From positions 1-52,892 of the forward strand of contig NZ_BAGZ01000020.1 of NCBI RefSeq assembly GCF_000298175.1: DNA of 52,892 nucleotides, given 5' to 3'. The DNA is from Austwickia chelonae NBRC 105200. Lineage in GTDB: Bacteria; Actinomycetota; Actinomycetes; Actinomycetales; Dermatophilaceae. Every line of letters starts with the position of its first letter. Within the stretch, counting starts at the first letter, position 1. Shown here piece by piece: positions 8,091-17,564 of the stretch. A program made the translations under genes and the position numbers. The notes under the pieces are model-generated. The model saw only the letters and a list, made by a program, of their open reading frames with translations, ran no database searches and was not told the origin of the DNA.

Positions 8091-9104
8091 ATGCTCGTCC
8101 ATTTGCGTCTCGTCGTGCCGCCGCAGCTGGCGGACGAGACCCGCGCCCTACTGCTCGCCGAGACCTATGCCACCAATGTGACCTGGGCTGATGGCCAGTC
8201 GATCCGGCCACCTGGGGCTTTGGTGGGTGTCGACGTCACCCGGGAGACCGCCGACGAATTGATCGACCGGCTCATCGGGCTCGGCCTGGCCGGTGAGGGC
8301 GCGATCTCGGTGACGACGCCCGAGGCGACGCCGTTCGACGAAGCGGAGCGGCTCGACGAAGCAGCCCGAGGTGAACCCGACGACAGTGTGTTGTGGAGTG
8401 TCGTCATCGATCAGGCGACAGCGGCCGCGCAGGGATCGTGGACCTTCTACGCCTTCCTCGTCCTGGCCACGGTTCTCGCCGGGGTCGCCGTGCTCACCGA
8501 TTCACCGATCCTGGTGGTCGGGGCGATGGTCGTCGGCCCGGACTTCGGTCCGGTGGGTGCTTTCTGCGCGGGGGTCGTCCTCCGCAGGTGGAAGCTGGCC
8601 CTGCGGGCGGCGCGGCTGCTCACCGTCGGCTACCTGTGGGCTGTCCTGCTGGTGGCCGGCCTGGCCTTGCTGGGTCGGTTCGCCGGAGTGGTCACCCCGG
8701 CGATGGTCGCTGCGGATCGTCCGATGACCGGGTTCATCTGGCGGCCGGACCTGTGGTCGGTGATCGTCGCGGTCGTCGCCGGCATCGTGGGTTCCTTGGC
8801 CCTGGCCACGGAGAAGTCCAACACCTTGGTGGGGGTGTTCATCGCGGTGACGACGATCCCCGCGGCAGGGAATCTGGCGGTCGCTTCGGCGACGGGAGTG
8901 ACCGATGAAATGGTCGGCAGCGCGACTCAGCTGGTGGTCAACATCATCGGGATGCTCGTCGGGGGCATCGCGACCCTGTGGGTCGAACGGGTCGCGGGTG
9001 ACCGGTTCCACCTGCGACCGGCGACGAAGGTCGGTGCGTGGCTCAGAGCTGCGGGACGTTCATGGCGAGCACATAGGCCGCCACGACGAAGAGCAGGACG
9101 CTGA
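8091..9104 (+). CDS. DUF389 family membrane protein
   Basis: 337 residues from the ATG at 8091. The N-terminal 80 residues form a soluble ferredoxin-like domain (LVHLRLVVPPQ start). They are followed by about six membrane segments with the DUF389-typical GAMVVGPDFGPVGAFCAGVV and LATEKSNTLVGVFIAVTTIPAAGNLAVA stretches. The function of the family is not established. The tail is Arg-rich and overlaps the convergent transporter gene by 62 nt, so the last 20 residues are encoded opposite that gene's C-terminus. The alternative start at 8046 would overlap the divergent MOSC start and is less likely. Confidence 0.85.
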   Translation: MLVHLRLVVPPQLADETRALLLAETYATNVTWADGQSIRPPGALVGVDVTRETADELIDRLIGLGLAGEGAISVTTPEATPFDEAERLDEAARGEPDDSVLWSVVIDQATAAAQGSWTFYAFLVLATVLAGVAVLTDSPILVVGAMVVGPDFGPVGAFCAGVVLRRWKLALRAARLLTVGYLWAVLLVAGLALLGRFAGVVTPAMVAADRPMTGFIWRPDLWSVIVAVVAGIVGSLALATEKSNTLVGVFIAVTTIPAAGNLAVASATGVTDEMVGSATQLVVNIIGMLVGGIATLWVERVAGDRFHLRPATKVGAWLRAAGRSWRAHRPPRRRAGR

Positions 9105-9807
9105 ACGCGGCGGTGAGATGACGGGGATCGACCCGGGCCGCGATCCGACCCCCCAGCAGGCTGCCCAGCGCGCCGAAGAAACTGAAGACGAGGATCAGCG
9201 GCCATTCGATCTCCACACCGCCGGTGACCCGGGCACCCAAGGCGACCAGGCTGTTCACCACGATGACCACCAAGGAGGTGCCGACTGCGGCGGGCATCGG
9301 GAAACCCAGGACGAGCACCAGCGCGGGGACCACGGCGAAACCTCCACCGACGCCGAAGAACCCGGTCAGCAGGCCCACTGCGGTCGCGGCCAGTACGACG
9401 GCTCCGACTCCTCGTCGGTCGCCCTCCCCAGGGGCGCTGGCCCCGGTGAGCGCGCGCCGCGCCATCAGGGTGCCGACGGCGAGCAGCAGCACCCCGAAGG
9501 CTGTCATCAGGATCACGGCGGGCACGGCGATGGACAGTTTGGAACCGGCCAGTGATCCGACGACTCCGAAGAGGCCGAAGAGCAGACCGTCCTTGAACCG
9601 GACGTTTCCGCGGGAGTGGTGGCTGAGTACTCCGACCGATGAGATCAAGGACACGATGACCAGCGACCCGGCGGTTGCGGCGGTGGGGGACTGTCCGAGC
9701 AGGTAGACGAGGATCGGCACCGTCAGGATGGCGCCGCCGCCGCCGAGTGCGCCCAGGATCAGGCCGACCAGCAGCCCGAAGGGGGCGATGACGAGGAGAT
9801 CGTTCAC
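9043..9807 (-). CDS. TSUP (TauE/SafE) family sulfur-compound transporter
   Basis: 254 residues, with two repeats of the TSUP fold. The Gly-rich LGALGGGGAILTVPILVYLLG near the N-terminus is mirrored by LLTGFFGVGGGFAVVPALVLVLG near residue 155, with about eight membrane helices. Family members move sulfite, thiosulfate or other organosulfur anions across the membrane. It lies 79 nt downstream of the rhodanese gene in the same direction and across the operator from a persulfide-type enzyme, so I infer export or uptake of a product of sulfane-sulfur detoxification. The C-terminus overlaps the convergent DUF389 gene. Confidence 0.9.
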   Translation of the reverse strand: MNDLLVIAPFGLLVGLILGALGGGGAILTVPILVYLLGQSPTAATAGSLVIVSLISSVGVLSHHSRGNVRFKDGLLFGLFGVVGSLAGSKLSIAVPAVILMTAFGVLLLAVGTLMARRALTGASAPGEGDRRGVGAVVLAATAVGLLTGFFGVGGGFAVVPALVLVLGFPMPAAVGTSLVVIVVNSLVALGARVTGGVEIEWPLILVFSFFGALGSLLGGRIAARVDPRHLTAAFSVLLFVVAAYVLAMNVPQL

Positions 9808-9886
9808 CGTCGGTCCTGTCGGTCGGGGCCCGTGGTCGGTGCGGTGACGAGGGTGGACACCGGTGCTTCAGCCTCCTGGTCGATGG

Positions 9887-10204
9887 TCAGCGTGGTGACA
9901 TGCCGTGCACGACCGGTCGACCCGACTGGATCCATCCGTTCGTCCCGCCTTGGACGGAGACGGCGTCGTGTCCGGCGTTCGTCAGCAAGGTGGTGGCCGC
10001 CTTGGAACGGTTCCCACTGGCGCAGATGACGTATACCACACCGCCAGAAGGGATTTCGGAGAGGTGTCCGGCTAGGCGGGACAGGGGTGCCGTCATGGCG
10101 CCCGGCACGTGACCTCCGGCGTACTCATTCGGCTCACGGACGTCGACGACCGTGGCCCCCTCGGAGTGGGCTCGGGCCAGGTCGTCGATGGTGCACTCGC
10201 GCAT
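9887..10204 (-). CDS. single-domain rhodanese (sulfurtransferase)
   Basis: 105 residues, a complete single rhodanese domain. DVREPNEYAGGHVPGA is the conserved first half, and CASGNRS forms the active-site loop with the catalytic Cys that carries a persulfide. Rhodaneses pass sulfane sulfur from thiosulfate or persulfides to thiol or cyanide acceptors. It is the first gene of a minus-strand pair with the TSUP transporter. Its start is 38 nt from the large CstR-type palindrome, which probably controls it together with the divergent enzyme gene. Confidence 0.93.
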   Translation of the reverse strand: MRECTIDDLARAHSEGATVVDVREPNEYAGGHVPGAMTAPLSRLAGHLSEIPSGGVVYVICASGNRSKAATTLLTNAGHDAVSVQGGTNGWIQSGRPVVHGMSPR

Positions 10205-10241
10205 CTGCTGCTCCGTTCGTGAAGGCCTTCCGGCGATCGGA

Positions 10242-10283
10242 CCTTGTTCGCAAGATACCCCCGGGGGTATCTTGCGAACAAGG
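10242..10283. promoter_or_regulatory. 42-nt perfect palindrome, CsoR/CstR-type operator
   Basis: Two exact 21-nt arms meet at the core ATACCCCCGGGGGTAT. The core matches the G/C-tract operators (ATACC...GGTAT) known for the CsoR family, including the persulfide sensor CstR. It sits between the divergent rhodanese and metallo-beta-lactamase/rhodanese genes, which are classical CstR targets. No CsoR-family gene lies in the window, so the regulator would act in trans. Confidence 0.8.
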
Positions 10284-10324
10284 GGAGAGCAACTCGGGGC
10301 GGCCGAGAACTCAAGGAGGGGACC

Positions 10325-11695
10325 ATGATCTTCACCCAGTACTACCTGGACTGTCTCTCACAGGCGTCCTACCTGATCGCCGACGAAACCAGCAGACGAG
10401 CCGTCATCGTCGACCCACGCCGCGACATCGAGGACTACCTCACCGCCGCCCGCGACGCCGACCTACAGATCATCGGCATCATCAACACCCATTTCCACGC
10501 CGACTTCGTCTCCGGACACCTCGAACTCGCCCAGGCCACCGGCGCCTGGATCGGCTACGGGCACCACGCCAACCCAGAATTCGACTTCCGACCGCTCCAC
10601 CACGACGACCGCATCGACCTCGGCGGCGTCCACCTGAAAATCCTGGAAACCCCAGGACACACCCCCGAATCCATCAGCGTCCTCGTCCACGAACACGCAG
10701 ACGACACCACCCCCTACGGCGTCCTCACCGGCGACGCCCTCTTCATCGGCGACGTCGGCCGACCCGACCTGCTCGCCTCCGAAGGCACCACCGCCGACGA
10801 ACTCGCCCGCAAGCTCTACCACTCCATCCAGAAAATCCTGATGAGCCTGCCCGACGAGGTCCGCGTCTTCCCCGCCCACGGCGCAGGATCAGCCTGCGGC
10901 AAGAACCTCTCCACCGAAAAACAATCCACCATCGGTGAACAACGACGCACCAACTACGCCTGCACCCCCATGAGCGAGGACGACTTCGTCGACATCGTCA
11001 CCGAAGGCCAACCCACCGCACCGGCCTACTTCACCTTCGACGCCACCCTCAACAAACGACAACGGCCCCTCCGCGACCCCCACACGACGATCCCCGCCCT
11101 CACCGACGAACAGATCGACAACGCCCTCGCCGACGGCGCCGTCATCCACGACGCCCGACCGGCATCCGAGTACACCTCCGGACACCTCCACGGATCGGTG
11201 AACGTCCCCACCGACGGACGCATGGCCGAAACCGCAGGCATGCTCTTCCCACCTCGGCAACACTTCGTCCTCGCCACCCCCGAAGGCCTCGAACAGGACA
11301 CCGCCATGCGCCTGGCCCGCATCGGATACGACCAGGTCATCGGCTACATCCCACAGATCGAGGACTACCTCGCCCGCCACGCAGACCACGTCGACCACGC
11401 CGCCAAGATCCCCGCGGACCACACCGACCGGCTCGACGCGGACACCCAACTCCTCGACATCCGCAACCCCGGCGAAGTCGCCCAAGGCATGATTCCCGGC
11501 GCCACCCACATCCCCCTGCCCCAACTGGCCGAACGCCAAACAGAACTCGACCCAAGCCGCCCCACCGTCGTCTACTGCGCCGGAGGCTGGCGCTCCCACG
11601 TCGGAGCAAGCTACCTCCGCAGCCGAGGATTCACCGACGTCGCCGACATCACCGGCGGGTACAACGCCTGGGCGGCCGAACACCACAAGGTCTGA
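10325..11695 (+). CDS. CstB-like persulfide dioxygenase / double rhodanese
   Basis: 456 residues from the ATG at 10325, chosen for the AGGAGG site just upstream; an upstream start would read through the operator. Residues 1-220 form a metallo-beta-lactamase domain with THFHADF (His56, His58, Asp60), GHTPES (His112), GDALFIGDVGRPD (Asp137) and PAHGAGS (His185), as in the ETHE1/persulfide-dioxygenase group. The first rhodanese domain (about 260-350) has FVLATPEG where the active-site loop should be and lacks Cys. The second (about 370-456) has CAGGWRS with Cys418. This matches CstB, which oxidises low-molecular-weight persulfides to thiosulfate. Codon use is extremely C-rich. Specific activity is inferred. 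Confidence 0.9.
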   Translation: MIFTQYYLDCLSQASYLIADETSRRAVIVDPRRDIEDYLTAARDADLQIIGIINTHFHADFVSGHLELAQATGAWIGYGHHANPEFDFRPLHHDDRIDLGGVHLKILETPGHTPESISVLVHEHADDTTPYGVLTGDALFIGDVGRPDLLASEGTTADELARKLYHSIQKILMSLPDEVRVFPAHGAGSACGKNLSTEKQSTIGEQRRTNYACTPMSEDDFVDIVTEGQPTAPAYFTFDATLNKRQRPLRDPHTTIPALTDEQIDNALADGAVIHDARPASEYTSGHLHGSVNVPTDGRMAETAGMLFPPRQHFVLATPEGLEQDTAMRLARIGYDQVIGYIPQIEDYLARHADHVDHAAKIPADHTDRLDADTQLLDIRNPGEVAQGMIPGATHIPLPQLAERQTELDPSRPTVVYCAGGWRSHVGASYLRSRGFTDVADITGGYNAWAAEHHKV

Positions 11696-11716
11696 ACCGC
11701 TCGCGCTGCAGGAGAA

Positions 11717-11738
11717 CCCACCTTCGGGCTAAGGTGGG
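11717..11738 (+). terminator. short hairpin between persulfide enzyme gene and riboswitch
   Basis: Perfect 8-bp stem CCCACCTT / AAGGTGGG with a 6-nt loop, 21 nt after the upstream stop codon and just before the TPP riboswitch. There is no T tract. It is probably the terminator of the upstream gene, but could be a leader hairpin. Confidence 0.45.
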
Positions 11739-11743
11739 CAGGT

Positions 11744-13638
<1,895 letters not shown>

Positions 13639-13827
13639 CCGACCCACTCGGGGGCCATCGACAGGCCGGGGCAGCACTTCCGTCGTCGTCGGCGAGTAAG
13701 AGCTCTTCGCCTGTCGGCGACGGGCGCTCGCGGCCGACGAGCCCGGTCTCCGATGGGGGAACCATCGCACGTTGTTTAAAGTTGTCGACAAATTCGGGGA
13801 ACGACGGGGACACAAGGACGGCAGACC

Positions 13828-14826
13828 ATGACGAGCTCACCGCTCAGCGGGCTGAAAGTCGCATGGAAGTGGCGCAGCATCGAGGGTATGCATGTGAGTT
13901 CCGTGGTGACCCTGTTGGCGGCCGCGCCGTGGACTGCTCTGGGATTCGTGGCCTTCGTCTGCCTGGGAATGCTCGTCGACCTGGTGCGACCAGGCTCCGG
14001 GGAGACCGTGCTGTGGAGCCTCGTCCTGGTCTGGCTGCTCTCCGGGGTGACGGCATGGCAACCGGCCGGGGAGAACATCCTGGCGAAAGTGCTCTTCGGC
14101 TGGCGTCGGCCCACGCCCGGCGAACTGGAAGAGCTGACCCCGGCCTGGCATGCCGTCACCGCACGGGCCGGGGTCGACCCCGCCGTGTATTCGGTGTGGA
14201 TCGCCGACCTGAAGTACGCCAATGCCGCCGCTGCCGGGGGGCACATGATCTCGGTGACCACCGGGGCGATGAGGACATTGGACCAGTCCAGGCTGGAAGC
14301 CGTCCTCGCCCACGAACTGGGCCACCATCAGGCCGGTCCTACCTGGCCGAGCAGGCTCGCCGTCTGGTACGCGATGCCCGGACGGTGGGTCGCCCGGTTG
14401 GTGACCTGGGGTTTCCGCCAGGTCCTGGGGGTCGTCTCCCGGCACACGTCCAAGGTGGAACTCAGCGGGAATCTCCGGGCCGCCGCGCGGATGCTCTCGT
14501 TGCTGGTGCCGGTGTGGGTGGCGCTCCTGGCCATGCAGATCGTCTTCACGATCAACCCGGCCTGGCTGGTCGTGCCGGTGATTCCTCTGGCCGCGGCCTT
14601 CTTCAACCGGTACGCCGCGCTGTACGCCGACAGTTTCGCCGTGCAGATCGGGTACGGGCCCCTTCTGCGTGAAGCCCTCCAGCAGTTCCAGGCCGCCGGC
14701 TGCGACACCGCCGCCGAACAGGCCGGGATGCGGGCTGCGCTGTTCGCGACCCACCCCACCTGCCGGACGAGGATCCAGGGCATCGACCGTCAGCTCGAAG
14801 CCGGGCAGGACCGGTCGGTCGGCTGA
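13828..14826 (+). CDS. M48-family membrane metalloprotease-like protein
   Basis: 332 residues with hydrophobic segments at about 25-50, 62-75, and a pair at 223-260, as in HtpX/BlaR-type membrane proteases. The zinc motif HELGHH is present (His162, Glu163, His166). The third zinc ligand of M48 enzymes is the Glu of an ExxAD-type motif. The matching segment here is RYAALYADSFAV: the Asp is kept (Asp268) but the Glu position is Ala264. The enzyme may use another ligand or be impaired. The gene is monocistronic and convergent with the ferredoxin gene 52 nt away. Confidence 0.82.
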   Translation: MTSSPLSGLKVAWKWRSIEGMHVSSVVTLLAAAPWTALGFVAFVCLGMLVDLVRPGSGETVLWSLVLVWLLSGVTAWQPAGENILAKVLFGWRRPTPGELEELTPAWHAVTARAGVDPAVYSVWIADLKYANAAAAGGHMISVTTGAMRTLDQSRLEAVLAHELGHHQAGPTWPSRLAVWYAMPGRWVARLVTWGFRQVLGVVSRHTSKVELSGNLRAAARMLSLLVPVWVALLAMQIVFTINPAWLVVPVIPLAAAFFNRYAALYADSFAVQIGYGPLLREALQQFQAAGCDTAAEQAGMRAALFATHPTCRTRIQGIDRQLEAGQDRSVG

Positions 14827-14878
14827 CATCCGGCGAATTCACCGACGTCCACCGGATGCCGATGGGCCGGGCGGCAGG

Positions 14879-15295
14879 TCAGTGCCCTTCGAGCTCTTCC
14901 CGATGCCGACGGGCCGGGACGAAGACCTTCGTCGCCAGCAGCTCCGGCATGGGGGCGGCCCCTGGTCCGCCGGCCTCCACCCAGGCGATGACGAGATCGG
15001 CTTCGACGTCGGTGACCCGGCAGAGCCACACCGGGCGTCCACCGTCGCGGCGTCCGAGCGCCGAAGGCCGGACGACCACGACGTCGGCGTCGGCACAAGG
15101 CCCCAGGCAGTTGGCGACGGTGACGGTGCCTTCGACGGCGGCCGCTGCGGCACGGAAACGGTCGAGGCGTTCGACGGCCTCCGCATCGCGGCGACCGTAG
15201 CCGTCACGGGCGCAACAACAGCCGTGACAGACGGTCAGCCCGCAGGCATCCGGCGGCGGGGCCGGACGGCGTCGGGTTTTCTTCGCACGGCTCAC
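14879..15295 (-). CDS. thioredoxin-like [2Fe-2S] ferredoxin protein
   Basis: 138 residues. CGLTVCHGCCCARDGYGR near the N-terminus and NCLGPCADADVVVV near residue 62 supply the paired cysteines that hold a [2Fe-2S] cluster in the thioredoxin-like ferredoxin fold. The first 15 residues are basic and Pro-rich. Family members are small redox proteins of varied role; the partner is unknown here. The start lies 25 nt downstream of the DUF3817 gene, so the two are probably co-transcribed. Confidence 0.8.
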   Translation of the reverse strand: MSRAKKTRRRPAPPPDACGLTVCHGCCCARDGYGRRDAEAVERLDRFRAAAAAVEGTVTVANCLGPCADADVVVVRPSALGRRDGGRPVWLCRVTDVEADLVIAWVEAGGPGAAPMPELLATKVFVPARRHREELEGH

Positions 15296-15320
15296 CGTTC
15301 GTCGTCCTCGCGGGCGGGGA

Positions 15321-15791
15321 TCAACTGAACCATCGGGTCGGGGGCCCCGCGCTCAACAAGGCTGCGAAGACCACGGTGACCGTGACGATCCCGATGAGCC
15401 CGGCCTGGATCGGGCGACGCACCGCCAGACCGACCAGGCGTTCCTGGCCGTTGCCGGGCTCCTCGGCGTGCAGCCGCCACGTCTGGCCGAGCAGGTCGCG
15501 GCGCTCGGCGTACCGTTCGAAGGGCACCGTCGCATACGGGAGCACCGAAGAACCCAACCCCAGGGCCAGGTCGCGGACCGTCCACCGCTGGTCGACGGCG
15601 ATCAGCACGGTGACCAGGCAGTAGGCCAAGAAGACGAAACCGTGGACGCCGCCTCCGATCCGGGACCCGACTTCGCCCAGATCCAGTAGGTACTTACCGG
15701 CCATTCCCAGCAGGAGCAGGGTCCAGGTGACCATCTCGGCGAGGGCCAGGGCCCGGTAGAGCCGGGCGGGTCGGGACACGACGGCAGACAT
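15321..15791 (-). CDS. DUF3817 integral membrane protein
   Basis: 156 residues. The first 100 carry three hydrophobic helices typical of DUF3817: ALAEMVTWTLLLLGMAGKYL, then GGGVHGFVFLAYCLVTVLIAV, then a third around residue 85 (LGSSVLPYATVPFERYAERR). A charged loop and a final helix (about 133-152) follow. The conserved His in GGGVHGFVF is present. Its function is unknown. It lies directly upstream of the ferredoxin-like gene. Confidence 0.85.
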   Translation of the reverse strand: MSAVVSRPARLYRALALAEMVTWTLLLLGMAGKYLLDLGEVGSRIGGGVHGFVFLAYCLVTVLIAVDQRWTVRDLALGLGSSVLPYATVPFERYAERRDLLGQTWRLHAEEPGNGQERLVGLAVRRPIQAGLIGIVTVTVVFAALLSAGPPTRWFS

Positions 15792-15846
15792 GGGGCCCTT
15801 TCGGGTCGTACGGCAGAATTTCCCATTTTGGCATCAGGTGCCGGTG

Positions 15847-15886
15847 GCGTGGCCGGTCCGACGACCCGTGGACGGACCGGCCACGC
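15847..15886 (-). terminator. strong hairpin after the oxidoreductase gene
   Basis: Perfect 14-bp stem GCGTGGCCGGTCCG / CGGACCGGCCACGC with a 12-nt loop, starting 7 nt past the stop of the minus-strand oxidoreductase gene. It separates that gene from the DUF3817 gene. Confidence 0.75.
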
Positions 15887-15892
15887 GACAGG

Positions 15893-16900
15893 TCAGAGCC
15901 GGACGAGCATCTTGCCGGTGTTCGCACCGGCCAGCAGGTCGATGAAGGCCTGCGGTGCCTCGTCCAGGCCGTCCCGGAAGGTCTCGTCGTAGCGGATCTG
16001 GCCGGAGGCGACCCACGGCGCGACCTCCTGGACGAACTGCTCCCGCATGTCGGCGTACTGGCCGACGATGAAGCCGCGCAAGGTCAGCTGGCGGCCGATG
16101 ACCGCCGTCAGGTTGCGCGGGCCCGGTGCCGGCTCGGTGGCGTTGTACTGGGAGATGGCCCCGCACATCGCGACCCGGCCGTTGAGTTTGAGGTGGCCGA
16201 TCGCGGCCTCGAGGTGCTCCCCGCCCACATTGTCGAAGTAGACGTCGATGCCTTCCGGGGCCACCTGCTGCAGGCGGTCGGCGACCGGGCCGTCGTGGTA
16301 GTCGAAGGCGGCGTCGAAACCGAGTTCGAGCAGGCGGGCGACCTTCTCCGGGGTGCCGGCGCTGCCGACCACCCGGGATGCACCCTTGAGGCGGGCGAGC
16401 TGCCCGACCAGGGAACCCACCGCGCCAGCCGCTCCGGAGACGAAGACGGCGTCACCGGCGCGGAATCCGGCGGCGGCGAGCAGCCCGGCGTAGGCGGTCA
16501 GTCCGGGCATCCCCAGGACGCCCAGGTAGGCCGATGCCGGCACCGAGCGGGTGTCCACCGGGGTGGCCTCCTCGGCCGGCAGCACGGCATGCTCCCGCCA
16601 GCCCAGGCTGTGTACGACCATCGTGCCCGCCGGCAGGGCGTCGCTGGTCGAGGCGATTACCTCGCCGACCGCGCCGCCCTGCAGGGGCTCGTCGATCTGG
16701 AACGGCGGGATGTAGGACTTCGTGTCGTTCATCCGGCCGCGCATGTACGGGTCGACCGACATCACCCGGTTGGCGACCACCACGTGGTGGGCCCCCATCT
16801 CGGGCAGTTCGGCGTCCTCCACACGGAAGTTCTCCGGCGTGGGCCGCCCCTGCGGGCGGGAGGCCAGGACGACCTGGCGGGTGCTGGTGGGGATACTCAC
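15893..16900 (-). CDS. NADP-dependent MDR oxidoreductase (CurA/leukotriene-B4 dehydrogenase type)
   Basis: 335 residues, zinc-free medium-chain reductase. VDPYMRGRMND near residue 50 and the nucleotide-binding VSGAAGAVGSLVGQLARLKG (about 153-172) identify the CurA/PTGR group. YFDNVGGEHLEAA and RGFIVGQYAD follow as expected. Such enzymes reduce the double bond of alpha,beta-unsaturated carbonyls with NADPH. The OhrR-type regulator lies 87 nt upstream in the same direction, so this gene is probably its target in an electrophile or peroxide response. Confidence 0.92.
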   Translation of the reverse strand: MSIPTSTRQVVLASRPQGRPTPENFRVEDAELPEMGAHHVVVANRVMSVDPYMRGRMNDTKSYIPPFQIDEPLQGGAVGEVIASTSDALPAGTMVVHSLGWREHAVLPAEEATPVDTRSVPASAYLGVLGMPGLTAYAGLLAAAGFRAGDAVFVSGAAGAVGSLVGQLARLKGASRVVGSAGTPEKVARLLELGFDAAFDYHDGPVADRLQQVAPEGIDVYFDNVGGEHLEAAIGHLKLNGRVAMCGAISQYNATEPAPGPRNLTAVIGRQLTLRGFIVGQYADMREQFVQEVAPWVASGQIRYDETFRDGLDEAPQAFIDLLAGANTGKMLVRL

Positions 16901-16987
16901 GGATTTCCTCTTCTCGTCGTCGGAGGGAGGAGAAGGCTTCGCCCGCCCGGTCGGCGCCTGCCGCCGGGACGAACCGGTGGGTCCGTG

Positions 16988-17464
16988 TCAGTCCTTCGGC
17001 AGGACGGTGCGTTCGTTCTCGCCGAGCGCTTCGCAGAAGCGCCTGGCCAGCCGGTGCAGGGTGGCGATCTCCTCCGCTGTCATCGTGATCCGCCCGGCGA
17101 GGCATCTCTGTACCTCGGCCATGCGGCCTTTCAGCTCGTGCCCGGCGGGCGTCAGGTAGATCGATACCCGCCGTTCGTCGCGGCTGTGGCGCCGGCGTTC
17201 GACGTAGCCGGTGTCCTGCAGTCGCCGTAACAAAGGGGAGAGCGTGCCGCTGTCGAGCCGGAGCCGACCGCCCAATTCGGAGACGGTCAGCCCGTCGTTC
17301 TCCCAGAGCGCCAGAAGGGTGAGGTATTGGGGATAGGTCAGCCCGAGGTCGGCCAGTTCGGACCGGTAGGCATTCGACGCCGCTCGCGCCGCGGCATTGA
17401 GCGCGAAACAGAGCTGGTTGTCGAGGGTGAGATCCCGGTCCATCGGACCATCGTGACACAGCAT
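16988..17464 (-). CDS. MarR-family regulator, OhrR type
   Basis: 158 residues from the ATG at 17464, supported by GAAGG 7 nt upstream. The LDNQLCFALNAAARA motif carries the single N-terminal Cys (residue 19) that senses organic peroxides in OhrR. The winged helix follows (LTYPQYLTLLALWE, LGGRLRLDSGTLSPLLRRL, YVERRRHSRDERRVSIYLT). OhrR proteins are repressors released when the Cys is oxidised. The usual target, an ohr peroxiredoxin, is not seen here; an MDR reductase follows instead. Operator-like palindromes precede this gene and the old-yellow-enzyme gene. Confidence 0.93.
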   Translation of the reverse strand: MLCHDGPMDRDLTLDNQLCFALNAAARAASNAYRSELADLGLTYPQYLTLLALWENDGLTVSELGGRLRLDSGTLSPLLRRLQDTGYVERRRHSRDERRVSIYLTPAGHELKGRMAEVQRCLAGRITMTAEEIATLHRLARRFCEALGENERTVLPKD

Positions 17465-17477
17465 CAAATTGCCTTCA

Positions 17478-17499
17478 ATTGAATTGTGAACAATTCAAT
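17478..17499. promoter_or_regulatory. OhrR/MarR operator, autoregulatory site
   Basis: Perfect inverted repeat ATTGAATTG-TGAA-CAATTCAAT, 14 nt before the regulator's start codon. Its core ATTGTGAACAAT is AT-rich in a GC-rich context and resembles known OhrR sites rich in CAATT/AATTG. Confidence 0.75.
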
Positions 17500-17564
17500 A
17501 GGTGTTCTCGACCACGCCGAACGTCCCGGAAGAACACCTCTCGACACCCACCGGAGAACACCGC

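Noticed and set aside
13682-13722. Imperfect dyad around AAGAGCTCTT after thiC as terminator
   Set aside because: The arms match only partly and there is no T tract; the 10-nt palindrome alone is not convincing.
14827-14858. CATCCGG / CCGGATG hairpin after the M48 gene
   Set aside because: Only 7 bp with an 18-nt loop; could be a weak terminator but not supportable.
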